This document shows, in pieces, positions 32,795 to 43,598 of a stretch of 64,000 nucleotides of DNA. This DNA is from Undaria pinnatifida. Lineage: Eukaryota > Sar > Phaeophyceae > Laminariales > Alariaceae. The position numbers and the translations under genes are program-made. Numbering within the stretch: the stretch's first letter is position 1; each line of letters opens with the position of its first letter. The notes under the pieces are model-generated. The model made no database searches, was not told the DNA's origin, and was given only the letters and a program-made list of their open reading frames with translations. The stretch is taken from NCBI GenBank assembly GCA_012845835.1, contig JABAKD010000015.1:1243001-1307000 (forward strand), written 5' to 3'.

Positions 32795-35700
32795 TGGTGA
32801 ACCCAGGGAGATCACCCAGGGAATGGTGAACTTGCCGGAGATCGTATTCCTGTAGGTAGATGGTGGAGAGATTGGACCAGGACACGAGGATAGGAGTACA
32901 GCTTACAACAAGAACACTGCTGTAGATGTTGAAGACGTGGAATCTGATGTAGCAAAAAATGTGCAATTTATAGTACAGTACAGGGGGTACAGACGGTCTG
33001 AGTCATGTCGTCAGGTATAGAACTTTTGTTTTCATGCACCGTGACGGTACGAGGATAGAAAGCGTAATGCGTGAACCACGTAAGTAAGCGTGCCGAACGC
33101 TGTGGATCTGGGAAGAGGTACGTAAGCAGGTAAGCATAGCGCGCGCGTAGGTGTCACGTGCTATATGGTGTCACCACAAGGGGAGTGTTGCTAATTAAGC
33201 TGATCTCGTTGCCAACAGGATAGTAGGTTGAAAAAATACGAGCGGTATGTTTTTCTATTTTTCTAGAAACGCTTGTTGAAGAAACTGTTTTTACTATGCT
33301 TGTGCAACAGGGTAGAGCAAATATACTGTTTTTACTATACCTGTGCAACAGGGTAGAGCAGATATACTGTTTTTACTATGCCCGCGCAGCAGGGTAAAGC
33401 TTTGTGTAATAATATGCATGCCTCATCTTGTTACACTTTTTTGATGCTCAGAAAATTGTTCCTGTGAGACGAGCCATCAATGCCCAAACACATGCATGCT
33501 TCGCTCGAGTCTTTCCGGGTTTGATGTCATGAAATGTTCATACATGCACCAATGCTGTGTCAACCATATAGCAAGCTTCAAGTCGCAGTGTTAACTCGCA
33601 AGTTTCAAGTCATCTTTGTTGCTGTAGGAGCACGTCCACGGTAGCAAAGTATATGTACGATATGTACGAGTACGTACGAAAAGGAATAGCAAAGTACACG
33701 TACGTATGAAAAAAAGGAGACGGGTATTGTTGCTACTGCTGCTGTGAGTTTCGTCAGCCATCACAAGCTGCTTGCAAGGAGGACTGCTAGCCTAGACGTC
33801 ATCTATGTGAAGAGGACGGTCAGATAGGGACACATGCGACACGCTTACAACTTCACGTCACTTTGGAAGTCAAAGGGGAGATCGGAGAACACGACACAGT
33901 CTTCCGGGATGTTGCTGTAGATCAAAACATCTACCTGGTACTTGATACATAACATTATGGACGGAAATATAATAATCGTTAATGCAAGATAAGTAAACAA
34001 AAACGATCATTATATTTACTACCAGAAGACATATAAATTCAGACGCCCGATTTTTTTATATGATGTACGGATATATGATACGAGTACGAGTAGTGATCTA
34101 TGCGTTGGACTACCAATACAACCAAGACGCGCGAACACAGGCGTCACACCTCACCGCAGCTAGACCGCAGCTAGCTGTTGTTGGTCGCGGTTAGACTAGA
34201 GTCTAAGCGAAGGCTTGGATGCTCGAGTCCAGAGCAGAGCGAAGTGCGCCGGACGTAACTGCAGTCAACGTTGGCTTGATTTTTCTGAGTCCAAAAAACA
34301 CACAAAACCAAACGAGGGAAAAAGGAACATGAACTTGATCTGAAACGAGTGTGAGTGACTGCGAACCGAGCTGGAGTACAGCTATCGTTACCGTGAGGCA
34401 TTGTTGGAGGTTTCATGCGCAGATCTGTTATATTGTACGAGCGCTTGGAAGAGGACTGCGTGAGACGAGACTGGTGTTTGCAGGCAGCTGTTGCAACAAG
34501 CAGACGGGAGGGATCAGCCTGAAGGTAGACACGGAGGAAACGAACTAGAAGCGGTGAGAGAGTTGGGACAAGGGATTGGGGACTTGGGTACGTGTGGGTT
34601 GATAGTCTCGCTTGACGCAGGTAGAAGTACGGTCGTAAATGCGCAGGTAGAAGTGCAGCTGCATTCCGAGCCAATTTTGGTTGAAATAATGTATAGAATA
34701 TAGTATGAAAAAAAAGAGTAGTCTTAATATGAATGAATTTCACAGGATGTTGAAGAAAATTCCATGGTAGTTCAACTCTATTTTATCATGTTGAAAATCT
34801 CGCTCGTGTAGAAAAATCTCGCTTGAAACATTATCACGAACCCCACACGCTGCAGGATGACCACAGGCAGACACCGCAGAAGAAATAGAAGCAGCAGTAC
34901 AGCAGGCCGCATGAGTGATGAGAATTGGTGGTCGTGATCTCTAGATAGTCGGGGCGAGGAATGAGACGCTTGATAGTTTATACATGATGAGGAGTCACGC
35001 AGTCCATGCTACGCACAGCAGTACATACAGAGAGCAAACGAGATTCTCCCCGCTTTGACTGACACACGGTTTTTTTGTATGCGATGCAGACGAAACGTTG
35101 GTACGTATGCATCAATGGTATAAATTGTTCCGCAAAGCATGCATTTTTTCGCTCTCGTGCGCGTACTTATCCTACGACGAGTACTTCTGCATTGTAGTAC
35201 CAAGTATGTATGTCATCGTGCTGTATACATGCGTATCATATGTTCTGTATGTCGTTTGTGATATGCTCTTGTTTTTTTTGTGCTGCACCAGTTTTGACGT
35301 CAAACTGACCGGGTATACCTGATTTTGCCTGAAAAAATATTTTTTGTTTGTTTGGGTACCAGTACGTACTCAATCGATAACGGATACATACAGCAAGCGA
35401 TGGTACAATGCGATCTCACAACTGAAGTGTATTTTATTTTTGACAATATCCGTAAACCAAATTTTTCAAATTTTGAACTGGAAAAGACATACCGGTACAT
35501 GCATCCCTGCCTGCTAGTAAACCTTGCCTAAAGGCAAGTTGGGGGGGTATTTATGTAGGCAGGATGGTGAGAAGGGAGTAACATGGACTGATGAGCCAGT
35601 AAAATAATGTACCAGGTAGTAATAAAAATTTTGCAAGCTGTGTGTGATACTCCGATCGCGCGTATTACGTATTATACATCATTTTTGCTCATACATATAC

Positions 35701-38700
35701 CTACTACTGCTGTATAGACTATATGGTCAAAATAGTGTACGGTTGTGAGTATAGAGTATTATATGTAGATGTTATTATTGGGGTTACTTGTTTGTTGCAC
35801 CTTGTAAAGCATGAGAAATCGATTGGTCTGGAGGATCAGCAATTGATGTACGGAAGAATAGTATCCAGGTTAGTCTTGTTTATTATACCTTGTATAGAAT
35901 AGTACACAAGTTGGTATTTATACTACGCGAAATCGTAATCTACGGGCTGGGTTATTTTGGAAAAATATAGCAAGGGCTGACTAAGTTGTATAAAATGTAA
36001 GAAGTAGATTAAATAATACGAGACCAATAATAGGACATCGGGAAAGGATTATCATCAGTGCCGATGATAAGGAAGTTCATACGTGATCAGTCACTGTAGG
36101 GATGTGCTTGCGTTCATCATATGGGTTGAAAATGAGTTCGGGTCTGTTAGTTGATCTGCATTTGTTGCATACTGTGAGACGACCTTAAGACAAGGTTTTT
36201 TTTTGCAGGCAATTTGGTTTTGGCCTTTGTGATGGGGATTTTGTGTCTTCGCAGGTTGTATAGGCACTGCAAGGTCGTTCTCACAGGTGTTTCAAGAGTA
36301 GTGATACTGCAAACTGAATCTGGTTTTTAATTCTGTATGGGGAATGTAAGCCTTTCTATAGCTGCTCTTTGTCATGCTAAGAATTTACCGGAATTGGAAA
36401 CATGGTTCAGGAACATTATCATATTAGAATAGGAAGGGGGGAAGCTTGATAAGTACGTTGGAATTTTAAGGATTGCAAAGAATGCATTAGTATTAGTTAA
36501 TGGAAACAAAATTACATTTCACATATCAGTGGAGCTATACCCGACATGGGAACTACAGCATACAGTGGAGCTACAAGGAGAGCTATTATACAAGTCCTTT
36601 CAAGGCGCGTAGTAATTCACTACTAATAGCTATGCATGAATATAAGTAGACCTTGAAACTTTATCGATTGTTGTGTCACGTATGGACGCCTATACCTCGA
36701 TAGATGTTTACAAAATGATGGATTCTGCTGTTCCAAGTTTGTTACATGGCTGAATAACATGAGCATCATCTCCGAACAAGAAGCTAGTTTCGATTTTCCA
36801 CGAGAGAGCTTTATTTTAGCGACCAGACCAAAATCTGAAGCTCGGAATGGGATCCGCATAATAATTAGCCTTTATCTTTGGACAGGCTGTTTATTCCACA
36901 TTTCACAGTACCGCGAGCTTTGTGTTGAATATCAGGTACGAGTACATACCATAAACCATATACCTGATACGAGTACTACTCGTATCATACGTACTGTTGT
37001 TGATATCGTATCCAGAATTATGTTATCCGACATCTGATATTTTAAAAGATATACCAGGTATCAATACAAGTACGAGAATGTTTTACTACATGCAGCATCA
37101 TATATCAACACAATACCACTACTTGTAAATACATCACGATGGGCATATGGCATAACCGATATTACTGAGATATCGTATTTACTATTGGGTATACACGCTG
37201 TAACCGATATTAATGAGATATCGTATTTACTACTGGGTATAATACTGTATGACATATCGCGAGATAGTAACAAAATAAATTCCCCCGTAACACTGCACGC
37301 TACTAGGTACTGCTGTACCAGGTATGTATTATTAATAGGATGCTATACTCGTACAGCATTGTGATTATTACTATACACTATCAGTACTCCTACTACTGTA
37401 ACAAAAACCAGTGTAATCTTGTTTTTTTTCTATACACAGCTTGATCAGAAAAAAATCAGGGGGGGTTGGCGAGTATTATATTGATATAATGAAGATGAGA
37501 ACATTACTGCTGTTCATTGGCACTACTACCGCTATTATTATTATTATTAATAATGTGGAAAAACGGCTGTCATTCTCGAAACATCGTACACTTTATCTTG
37601 TCATTTTGATCGTATCACATGATCGAGCATGAAGGATTGCTCTTTTGTTTGCTGTTTTCAAAAGGATTTGACCATATGATATTATGTGTGTATTTGCCTG
37701 TGATGACATGATGACATGGAATGACATAACTCAATAATAAACGCATACAACAACTGAGGAGTTTTTGCTGTCCTAGCGAACTCATAACTCAATACAATGC
37801 TATGTCACATGTACAAGAACTGTGGTCAGTATTGTAGTATCATACAATTTGTGCCATACAACTGGTATCTGGGGTGATAACATAAAACAAATGACATGTA
37901 TGTTCTCTTCTCAATTAAATTGTTAGATGACAAAGACAATAAATAAATAAATAAATAACTAAAATAAAACAAAACAGCCCGTAACATAGCACGGTAGGTC
38001 AATTGTCACTACCATGATATGCTGACTGTATCAAAAATACATCAAATCGTGTTGTCTCTGCAACAGTTACTTCTATGTATAGTTGGTAACATCAAACACA
38101 AATCAACAGTAGGAGTAACGTACAAGAACAGAAGTGACAATTCACAACAAGAAGACATAGTATGGGTGGTTATATATAGGTGGTTATATTATGTTTTTTT
38201 ATTTTCTAATAATCACACAATCTTTTCAGGTGACCGAAAACAGATGAATACAACCTTTTTCTCACGAGAAAAAACGGATATATTTGCTGTCTATGCATGT
38301 AGTCCAAAGATGGGTAGCATGCGCAACAAAAAGGAGGGTGCCAGGACGGTTACGAACAGTTGTCGAGTTCGACTGTGAGTCACACATGGTCACATATATA
38401 CGGTATACTGTGGACGCGAGCAAGAGAAACAACTTGTCAACACAGGTATACAACAGTCTAACAACTCGTTGTGTACTGGTATATACCATAATGACAACAC
38501 CAACAGCAAAGTAACGAAATGACAAATAGACTGATGAAGAAACATCGCGTGCTACTCGTACAACAAGCATATAATTAGTTACTGCTTCGGTCGGAGTTAG
38601 GTCGCACAATACACAACAGAATAGTAAAATAATAATGGGATAGCTGAAGCGATACTTTACTGTATAACATGTACAACATTGCATTTACTGCTGTGGAGTC

Positions 38701-38825
38701 ACGTTGCATCAACGCTTTTGAGATGTTGTATTCATGCTTCGAAATATGACCAAAATTATACTGGTATTAATGTTTCGAGGTATCATTCAACCCAACAATA
38801 GCGAAAACAGACATAAATACATTTT
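32795..38825 (+). other. Gag-less AT-rich cargo region, unit 1
   Basis: Six kilobases between the primer-binding site and pol without a recognisable Gag, zinc knuckle or other protein family. The base composition is visibly more AT-rich than pol. Contents include three 41-bp tandem repeats (33284-33401, ACTGTTTTTACTATGC...), a 48-bp pair (37153 and 37201, TAACCGATATTA), RepA fragments (near 35400 in plus and near 35640 in minus orientation), a short inverted repeat CTTGCC-TAAA-GGCAAG (35524-35539) and AT microsatellites. The longest open frame (34171-34743, minus, 190 codons) shows no motif. RepA fragments also occur outside the element, so part of this region may be captured host DNA. Confidence 0.7.
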
Positions 38826-40096
38826 AAGTACTACAGTATCCCGACTGTTGCTGTTTCCAGAAAAATAGAGGAGGGACACGACAGGCATGGGTTAAGGCCA
38901 CCATTTGGCACCCTACTAGAAGCAGTTGCCGATTGCCTGTGGACGTTCTCATAGACACAGGAGCAGGGGGAAGGAATTATGCGTCGGAGTCTTTCGTTCG
39001 CTCAGTAGAGCGAAACGCAAGGGGGGGGGGGAGTATAATTAGCTCCAAGGGTAAAGGTTTGCTTAGGGCGGCGAATCCTATCCAGAGTGGAGTTCCCCCC
39101 ATGAACATCGTTGGGTCGTGCGACATTCCGTTAGTGTTCATGCCGGAAGACCGAGTGAGAAGGATGACGGTCAGGGTGGTAGAGGGGCTACCATATGGGT
39201 TGATTCTAGGCGCTGCGTTCCTTAGAGAGAACGAGAGCGTACTCAATTTCGCGGAGGGAGGAGGCTTTAAGCCAGCTCAAGAATCGCCATGGGTACCGCC
39301 GAGATCGATGGCAGGGTACCCGACGCTATCGGAAAGAAAGGCAACGGGCTGGAAAGCAACACCCAGGAAGAACCAGGAAATCCATGCAGCGATACTTGGA
39401 AAGGAGGCGACACCGTGGGAACGCTTTTGTGCTGTGGCACCGCCGTCCGCAGAGAAAGAGCCGGAAGGGTTGACAGAACCGGACACAGTCCCAAAGGAGA
39501 GCGAAGTCGTGTGGGAGGATGACGGTGGCCGGCAGTGGAACATGCGCCTAGCAAAGGAGGTAAAGGTGGGGGGTTTCGTTAGCGTGCAAAAGGAAGCCTT
39601 CGTGACGGGCCCCCAACCACAAGATCGACAGTTAGTACTGGTCATACCAACGCAAGCATACGACATGGAGCTGGGAGCTGAGTTGGGGGTAGCCAGGGGC
39701 GTGCAATGGTCGTACCCGGGCAACCCTCTACAATGCAAAGTCGTCAACCGAACAAAAACCGCGATGACCATACAGCAAGGTGTTGTGGTAGCGAAAGTAT
39801 TTGCAACCAACTCCAGTGATACAGAGAGAATGCGGTTGCTACTTGATCGGTCTGTAGAAAAACAGCCCGTTCCAGCTGTCGAGGGAGGAAGAGGAGGAAC
39901 GGAGAGGCCAACGGGTGACCTCGAGGAAGTTGCAGTTGACATAGCCGAAGCCAACATGGGGCAGTTAAGTAAGGGTTGCAAGTCAAACTTGTTAAAACTG
40001 TTGCGTGAATATCGTGATCGCGGACTGTTCCCGGCTAACCCCAAGGTAGTGCCAGCGTGCCACGGGGCTAAGCTACATTTGCCCCTGACCAGGTAG
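38826..40096 (+). pseudogene. Gypsy unit 1: protease and pro-RT linker
   Basis: The frame is open from about 38826, following a TAA and crossing a possible acceptor TGTTTCCAG at about 38860. No ATG precedes the protease, so it would have been translated as part of a larger polyprotein. The aspartic protease motif is PVDVLIDTGAGGRN, with the flap and ILGAAFL helix visible downstream (PYGLILGAAFLREN). A charged, Trp-containing linker follows, then the RT entry region HGAKLHLPLTR, ended by TAG at 40094-40096. The next codons continue the same frame into the reverse transcriptase. Confidence 0.85.
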
Positions 40097-40663
40097 GATT
40101 GCACACCCTATGCGGCTAAGCAACGACGATATTCCCCAGAGGAGGAAGTCATGATTCAGAGCGAGGTGACGAAACAGTTTCAAACCGGGGCCATCCGTAG
40201 ATCGACATCAGCGTGGGCAGCCAATTGTGTCGTGGTTCGTGAGAAGGATGGAACGGCGAGGGTTTGCCAGGATTACCGGGGGCTGAACACGTTGCTAAAG
40301 TCGGATAGTGGAGGCCTAGGAGATATCCAAAGCATCTTTGACGGCATGAAGGGTGCGAACTGTTTTACGTCAATAGATCTGGCTTCAGGATTCACCCAAC
40401 TAGAGATCGAAGAAGACGATAAGCACAAGACCGCATTCAGAGACGCCCACGGTACACTGTGGGAGCTCAACCGATGCGGGTTTGTACTGAAGACTCTATC
40501 AGCAGGCTTTGCAGCCTTCGTTGGCGGAGCTCTTGGTCCGTTGAACCCAAAACTGGTTGGATGGCATCATGATCTACACCCAACAGGTGGAAGGACATCT
40601 CGACCTATTGGGGCAAGTGCTAGAGAAACTATCGAGGGCCGGTCTGTCGGTGAACTTTTCTAA
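40097..40663 (+). pseudogene. Gypsy unit 1: reverse transcriptase fingers and palm, first part
   Basis: Same frame as the protease segment after the amber codon: RRYSPEEEVMIQSEV, VCQDYRGLNTLL and FTSIDLASGFTQLEIEED are the conserved N-terminal RT blocks, the last holding the first catalytic Asp. GFVLKTLSAGFAAFVGG corresponds to the template-grip block. The frame loses homology at about 40540, before the YxDD box, where a frameshift moves the rest of RT into the next segment. Confidence 0.88.
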
Positions 40664-41258
40664 ATCATGGTGGTGCTGTCCTCTGCAAGAGTTTGTTGGC
40701 ATGGTGGTGGACAGGCTAGGAGTGCGCCCGTCACAATCTAAGATCGACGCCGTTGCTCAACCTACTAGGGCCAACACGGTGGAGAAAGTGAGGACACTGC
40801 TGGGTATGACAGGCTACCTGAGGAAGTTCGTCCCCCGATATAGCGCGCTTGTAGCGCCAATCTCTCTTCGTGACAAGCGTTTCGCGTCGAAACGAGCGAG
40901 GAAACTCAAGGTTCCATGGGGAGAGGAGCAAGACAAAGCGTTGGCGGCGCTAATCCTCGCTCTGACATCACCACCGATTTTGGCTATGCCAGACTGGAAC
41001 AGGCCGTTCCAGCTCCACACGGATGCCAGCGAGTTAGGAGCAGGAGCACTTCTCACCCAGACACATGAAAGTTCTGAACGTGTCTTGGGGTATGCTAGTC
41101 ACCGGTGGTCTCGAACCGACGCTAGACGGTCACCTACGGAACGGGAAGTGATGGCGGAGTTATGGGCGGTAGACCACTTCAGACCGTACGTATGGGGCAG
41201 GAGATTTACCCTCATCACCGATTGCTCGGCGCTGACATGGCTGTTTACCCAAAGTTAG
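40551..41258 (+). pseudogene. Gypsy unit 1: RT catalytic box onward and truncated RNase H
   Basis: Begins with NWLDGIMIYTQQVEGHLDLL, the YxDD region, but the second catalytic Asp is Gly (GGC where GAC is expected). It continues with the thumb and connection (LGMTGYLRKFVPRYS, AMPDWNRPFQLHTDASELGA) and RNase H motifs HTDASELGAGALL, TEREVMAELWAV and TDCSALTWLF, then stops at 41258. The rest of RNase H and the connector to integrase are absent because of a deletion. In unit 2 the only change seen here is Asp to Asn in the PDWNRP block. Confidence 0.88.
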
Positions 41259-41614
41259 CAATACCGAGGGTGATGGTACCAGGGGTCTTGGCGCTGGTTC
41301 ACAGCATGTTTGGCCATCCAGGCGTGGCGCGCACGACGCTGCTCGTTAAAGGCAAGTACAATTGGCCGTCGTTGGTCAAGAACGTGCGCGAATATGTGCT
41401 CTCGTGTGGCTGCAGGAGAAGGAAGCGGGCCAACAGTCAGCGAGTAGCTATGATGCCAGCCAAGTTTCCGCGGCCTTGGGAAGGTTTAGAAATGGACATC
41501 CAAGACCTCAAACAAGAGTCTCGAGACGGAAACAGGTACCTGTTGGTTGTGGTGGATAGAGCCAGCAAGTTCCTCTCGCATATCCGTTGCCGTCGAAGGA
41601 TGCCGTCGGGGTGA
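41250..41614 (+). pseudogene. Gypsy unit 1: integrase zinc-binding domain and first catalytic Asp
   Basis: Reads KLAIPRVMVPGVLALVHSMF, then GHPGVARTT, then YVLSCGCRRRK: the H-H-C-C zinc domain (HSMFGH, CGC). MDIQDLKQESRDGNRYLLVV follows, supplying the first Asp of the catalytic triad. The frame ends in a stop at 41614 after RCRRRMPSG and overlaps the end of the RNase H frame at the left, showing a deletion with frame change. Confidence 0.82.
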
Positions 41615-41637
41615 GTCGCAAGCTGTAAGAACTCCTT

Positions 41638-42246
41638 TTGACCTTCGGGGTGCCGTTGTTGATCCGGAGCGATGCTGGGGGGGAGTTCACAGCGCAGGTG
41701 GTGAAACATTTGTCCCAGTGGTTGAGAGCGTCGATAGACTATAGTCCCGCCAACCACCCCCGTACCCAGGGAGCGGTCGAAAGGGTGGGGGGGTGGCTCC
41801 AGGAGGTATTATCCGAACTCTGCAAGTCTTGGCCTAGGATATGGGATCGGTATGTACTCCCAGCATGCTGGATCCAGCGTGTTACCCCAGATCCTAGCCT
41901 ACCCTTGTCGCCGACACCATTTCGTCTATTGTTCGGTCGGGATGCCCGCACACAGTTGGACTCGATAACCCCTGTCGTCGATGGTGTGGAATATCAAGGG
42001 GGATTGGACGCTTTCGTGGCGGACCAACAACAAGCGTTCAGAGAGGTACGCGAAGTCCTAGAGAAAAGGCAAGCTGCCAAGGATCGAAGTAGGCAAAGCT
42101 ATAATGACGGCATAGGTCGTGCTTCGCCAGGGGGACAATCCAGGATCGGTGACTACGTGTTGGTTAAGGAGGCGGCCAGCACACTATCGAGGGAAGGGGT
42201 TCACTCGAAGTTAGCACACGAACACTGGACGGGCCATGGCAGGTAG
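41638..42246 (+). pseudogene. Gypsy unit 1: integrase catalytic core
   Basis: TFGVPLLIRSDAGGEF carries the second catalytic Asp, and NHPRTQGAVERVGGWL the Glu of the DDE triad. The core continues through PFRLLFGRDAR and a helical region (QQAFREVREVLEKRQAAK), ending in the integrase C-terminal start YVLVKEAA. The stop at 42246 follows HWTGHGR. A one-base shift there would restore PWQVVRIIHPGLSYAV, so it is a frameshift. Confidence 0.88.
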
Positions 42247-42254
42247 TCCGTATA

Positions 42255-42893
42255 ATACATCCAGGCCTTAGTTACGCGGTGCACATGAATGGTCGCAGTA
42301 TCAGGAAGAGAATGGTGTCTGCGGCGGACATTAAACCCTTTGATGAACGCCCGGTGGAACTTCGGCATGCTTTTGAGGACGAGTTCGCGCACTTGGCCTG
42401 GGGACCGGATGTTGGACTTGCTGAGGTTTCCATTGCGGCAGCACCGCTGTACACGCTAATCGACCGTAAAGTTTCGTGGGTCACAGAAGGCACGTGGGTC
42501 TGGGAATACAAGGGCAGGCACCTGGATGGCGTCGAATCTAACTGGCTGAACGCGGAAGAAGTACAAGAAAGCTTCACGCCACTACAGCTGGACGTGTTTC
42601 ACGCTTTGTGGGAGAGGTATTATGGAGCGGATCACCGGACTCGACCACCAGGAGTGCCTACAACGGGGGAAAGGGAAGTAGTTTCCAGGGAAGAGGCGTT
42701 AAAGGCATTCCCGATAGGAACTGAAGTCAGGAGGGAGTTTGCAGACATCCGTGGCCGGAGGAAGGTGTTGGTAGGGGAGGTGTACGATTTCAGCAACCCA
42801 TACTGGCGAATGAGATACCCAGACGGTGACTGGGAGGAGCTGAATCGGCACGAGGTCAATCAAGGGAAGATGTTAGCGACAGCTTCATCTTAA
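42255..42893 (+). pseudogene. Gypsy unit 1: integrase C-terminus with chromo-like and Tudor-like modules
   Basis: After VVRIIHPGLSYAVHMNGRSI (end of the integrase C-terminal barrel) comes TWVWEYKGRHLDGVESNWL, with an adjoining helix AEEVQESFTPLQLDVFHALW. The aromatic/Gly pattern resembles a chromodomain. The last 60 residues (FPIGTEVRREFADI, VGEVYDFSNPYWRMRYPDGD, WEELNRHEV) fit the Tudor-like consensus in which a strand-rich fold ends in Y-x-DGD-x-E-x-L. Such readers steer integration to modified chromatin in chromoviruses; here the role is inferred from pattern only. TAA at 42891-42893 ends it naturally. Confidence 0.65.
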
Positions 42894-42950
42894 CCCTGTT
42901 GTCGGGGAGTTGGTCCAGTTGAGAGCCATGGAGTCTGGAAAGGAGATGCA

Positions 42951-43139
42951 ATGCCAAGAGCCAGGAAAAAGGGCGGCCTCAGCCTAAACCGTGTGCTTAG
43001 GCGGCAGGTCTGGCTGGGAAGGGTGGAGGAGTTCCGTTGGCTAAAGCCGCATTATTCTAAGCTCTGGAGGACAGTACCAGACTTGGGGGGGTGTTACGGC
43101 AAGCCAACGTGGGAACATGAAAAATACGGTGGGCCGTAG
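42951..43139 (+). CDS. Small basic open frame running into LTR 2, function unknown
   Basis: The ATG at 42951 opens 62 codons (MPRARKKGGLSLNRVLRRQV...), crossing the polypurine tract and the LTR boundary at 43092. The N-terminus is Lys/Arg-rich. It follows the end of pol by 57 bp. It may be a chance frame or a remnant of a terminal pol extension; no family is recognised. An identical copy lies at 53755-53943. Confidence 0.25.
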   Translation: MPRARKKGGLSLNRVLRRQVWLGRVEEFRWLKPHYSKLWRTVPDLGGCYGKPTWEHEKYGGP

Positions 43140-43598
43140 TCTGATGATTACGACTCACCGGGCGCAGACGCAGTGATGGGTAGCTCTGTGGGTGTGGGAA
43201 GAACGTTTAATCTAAAAAGCGGTTTCATCCGCCGGATCGTAACGCCGGACCCAGGTGGTAGCGCATGTTGCGTCCACCTGACATCACCTGGTGTTTAGTC
43301 AACACCACCCCCTTGAAAAAGAAAAAGTGCGATCAAAAGTTAAAAGTTAACAAGGCATATCAACTGGTCACCCGTGCATAAACGACTGCTCGCTTGTGCA
43401 TCCACATCATCCATCAACTGTCATCTCACGTGCTTGCGAGACTCAACGGTTTAACTTCGCTCAAAGTCTGGAGTTTCGGATCAATCAGAGGAATCAAAGG
43501 TACGGCTGGATACTGAATACGAACTCTCAAGGCAGCAGGTGAGCCATAACTAGTCCCGTGGAAATATAGTTGCGCAGGTCCGACTTGCTGCCGTATCA
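43092..43598 (+). repeat. Gypsy array LTR 2 (central, mosaic)
   Basis: 507 bp. It matches LTR 3 at the three informative positions within the first 80 bp (G, G, C) and LTR 1 at the single informative position near the 3' end (T in CGACTTGCTG). It is therefore 5'-LTR3-like and 3'-LTR1-like. It serves as 3' LTR of unit 1 and 5' LTR of unit 2. Confidence 0.95.

Noticed and set aside
34171-34743. 190-codon open frame on the minus strand in the Gypsy cargo (and its copy at 44975-45547)
   Set aside because: No motif, composition unlike Gag, opposite strand to pol, and no start or splice support. Presence in both units only reflects the duplication.
35524-35546. Central polypurine tract of the Gypsy element
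   Set aside because: A G-run follows a short hairpin, superficially like the LTR-proximal tract, but it lies in non-coding cargo and no second-strand priming function can be inferred.
39277-40104. 275-codon minus-strand open frame across the Gypsy protease region
   Set aside because: It is the antisense shadow of the protease and linker frame and has no family motif.
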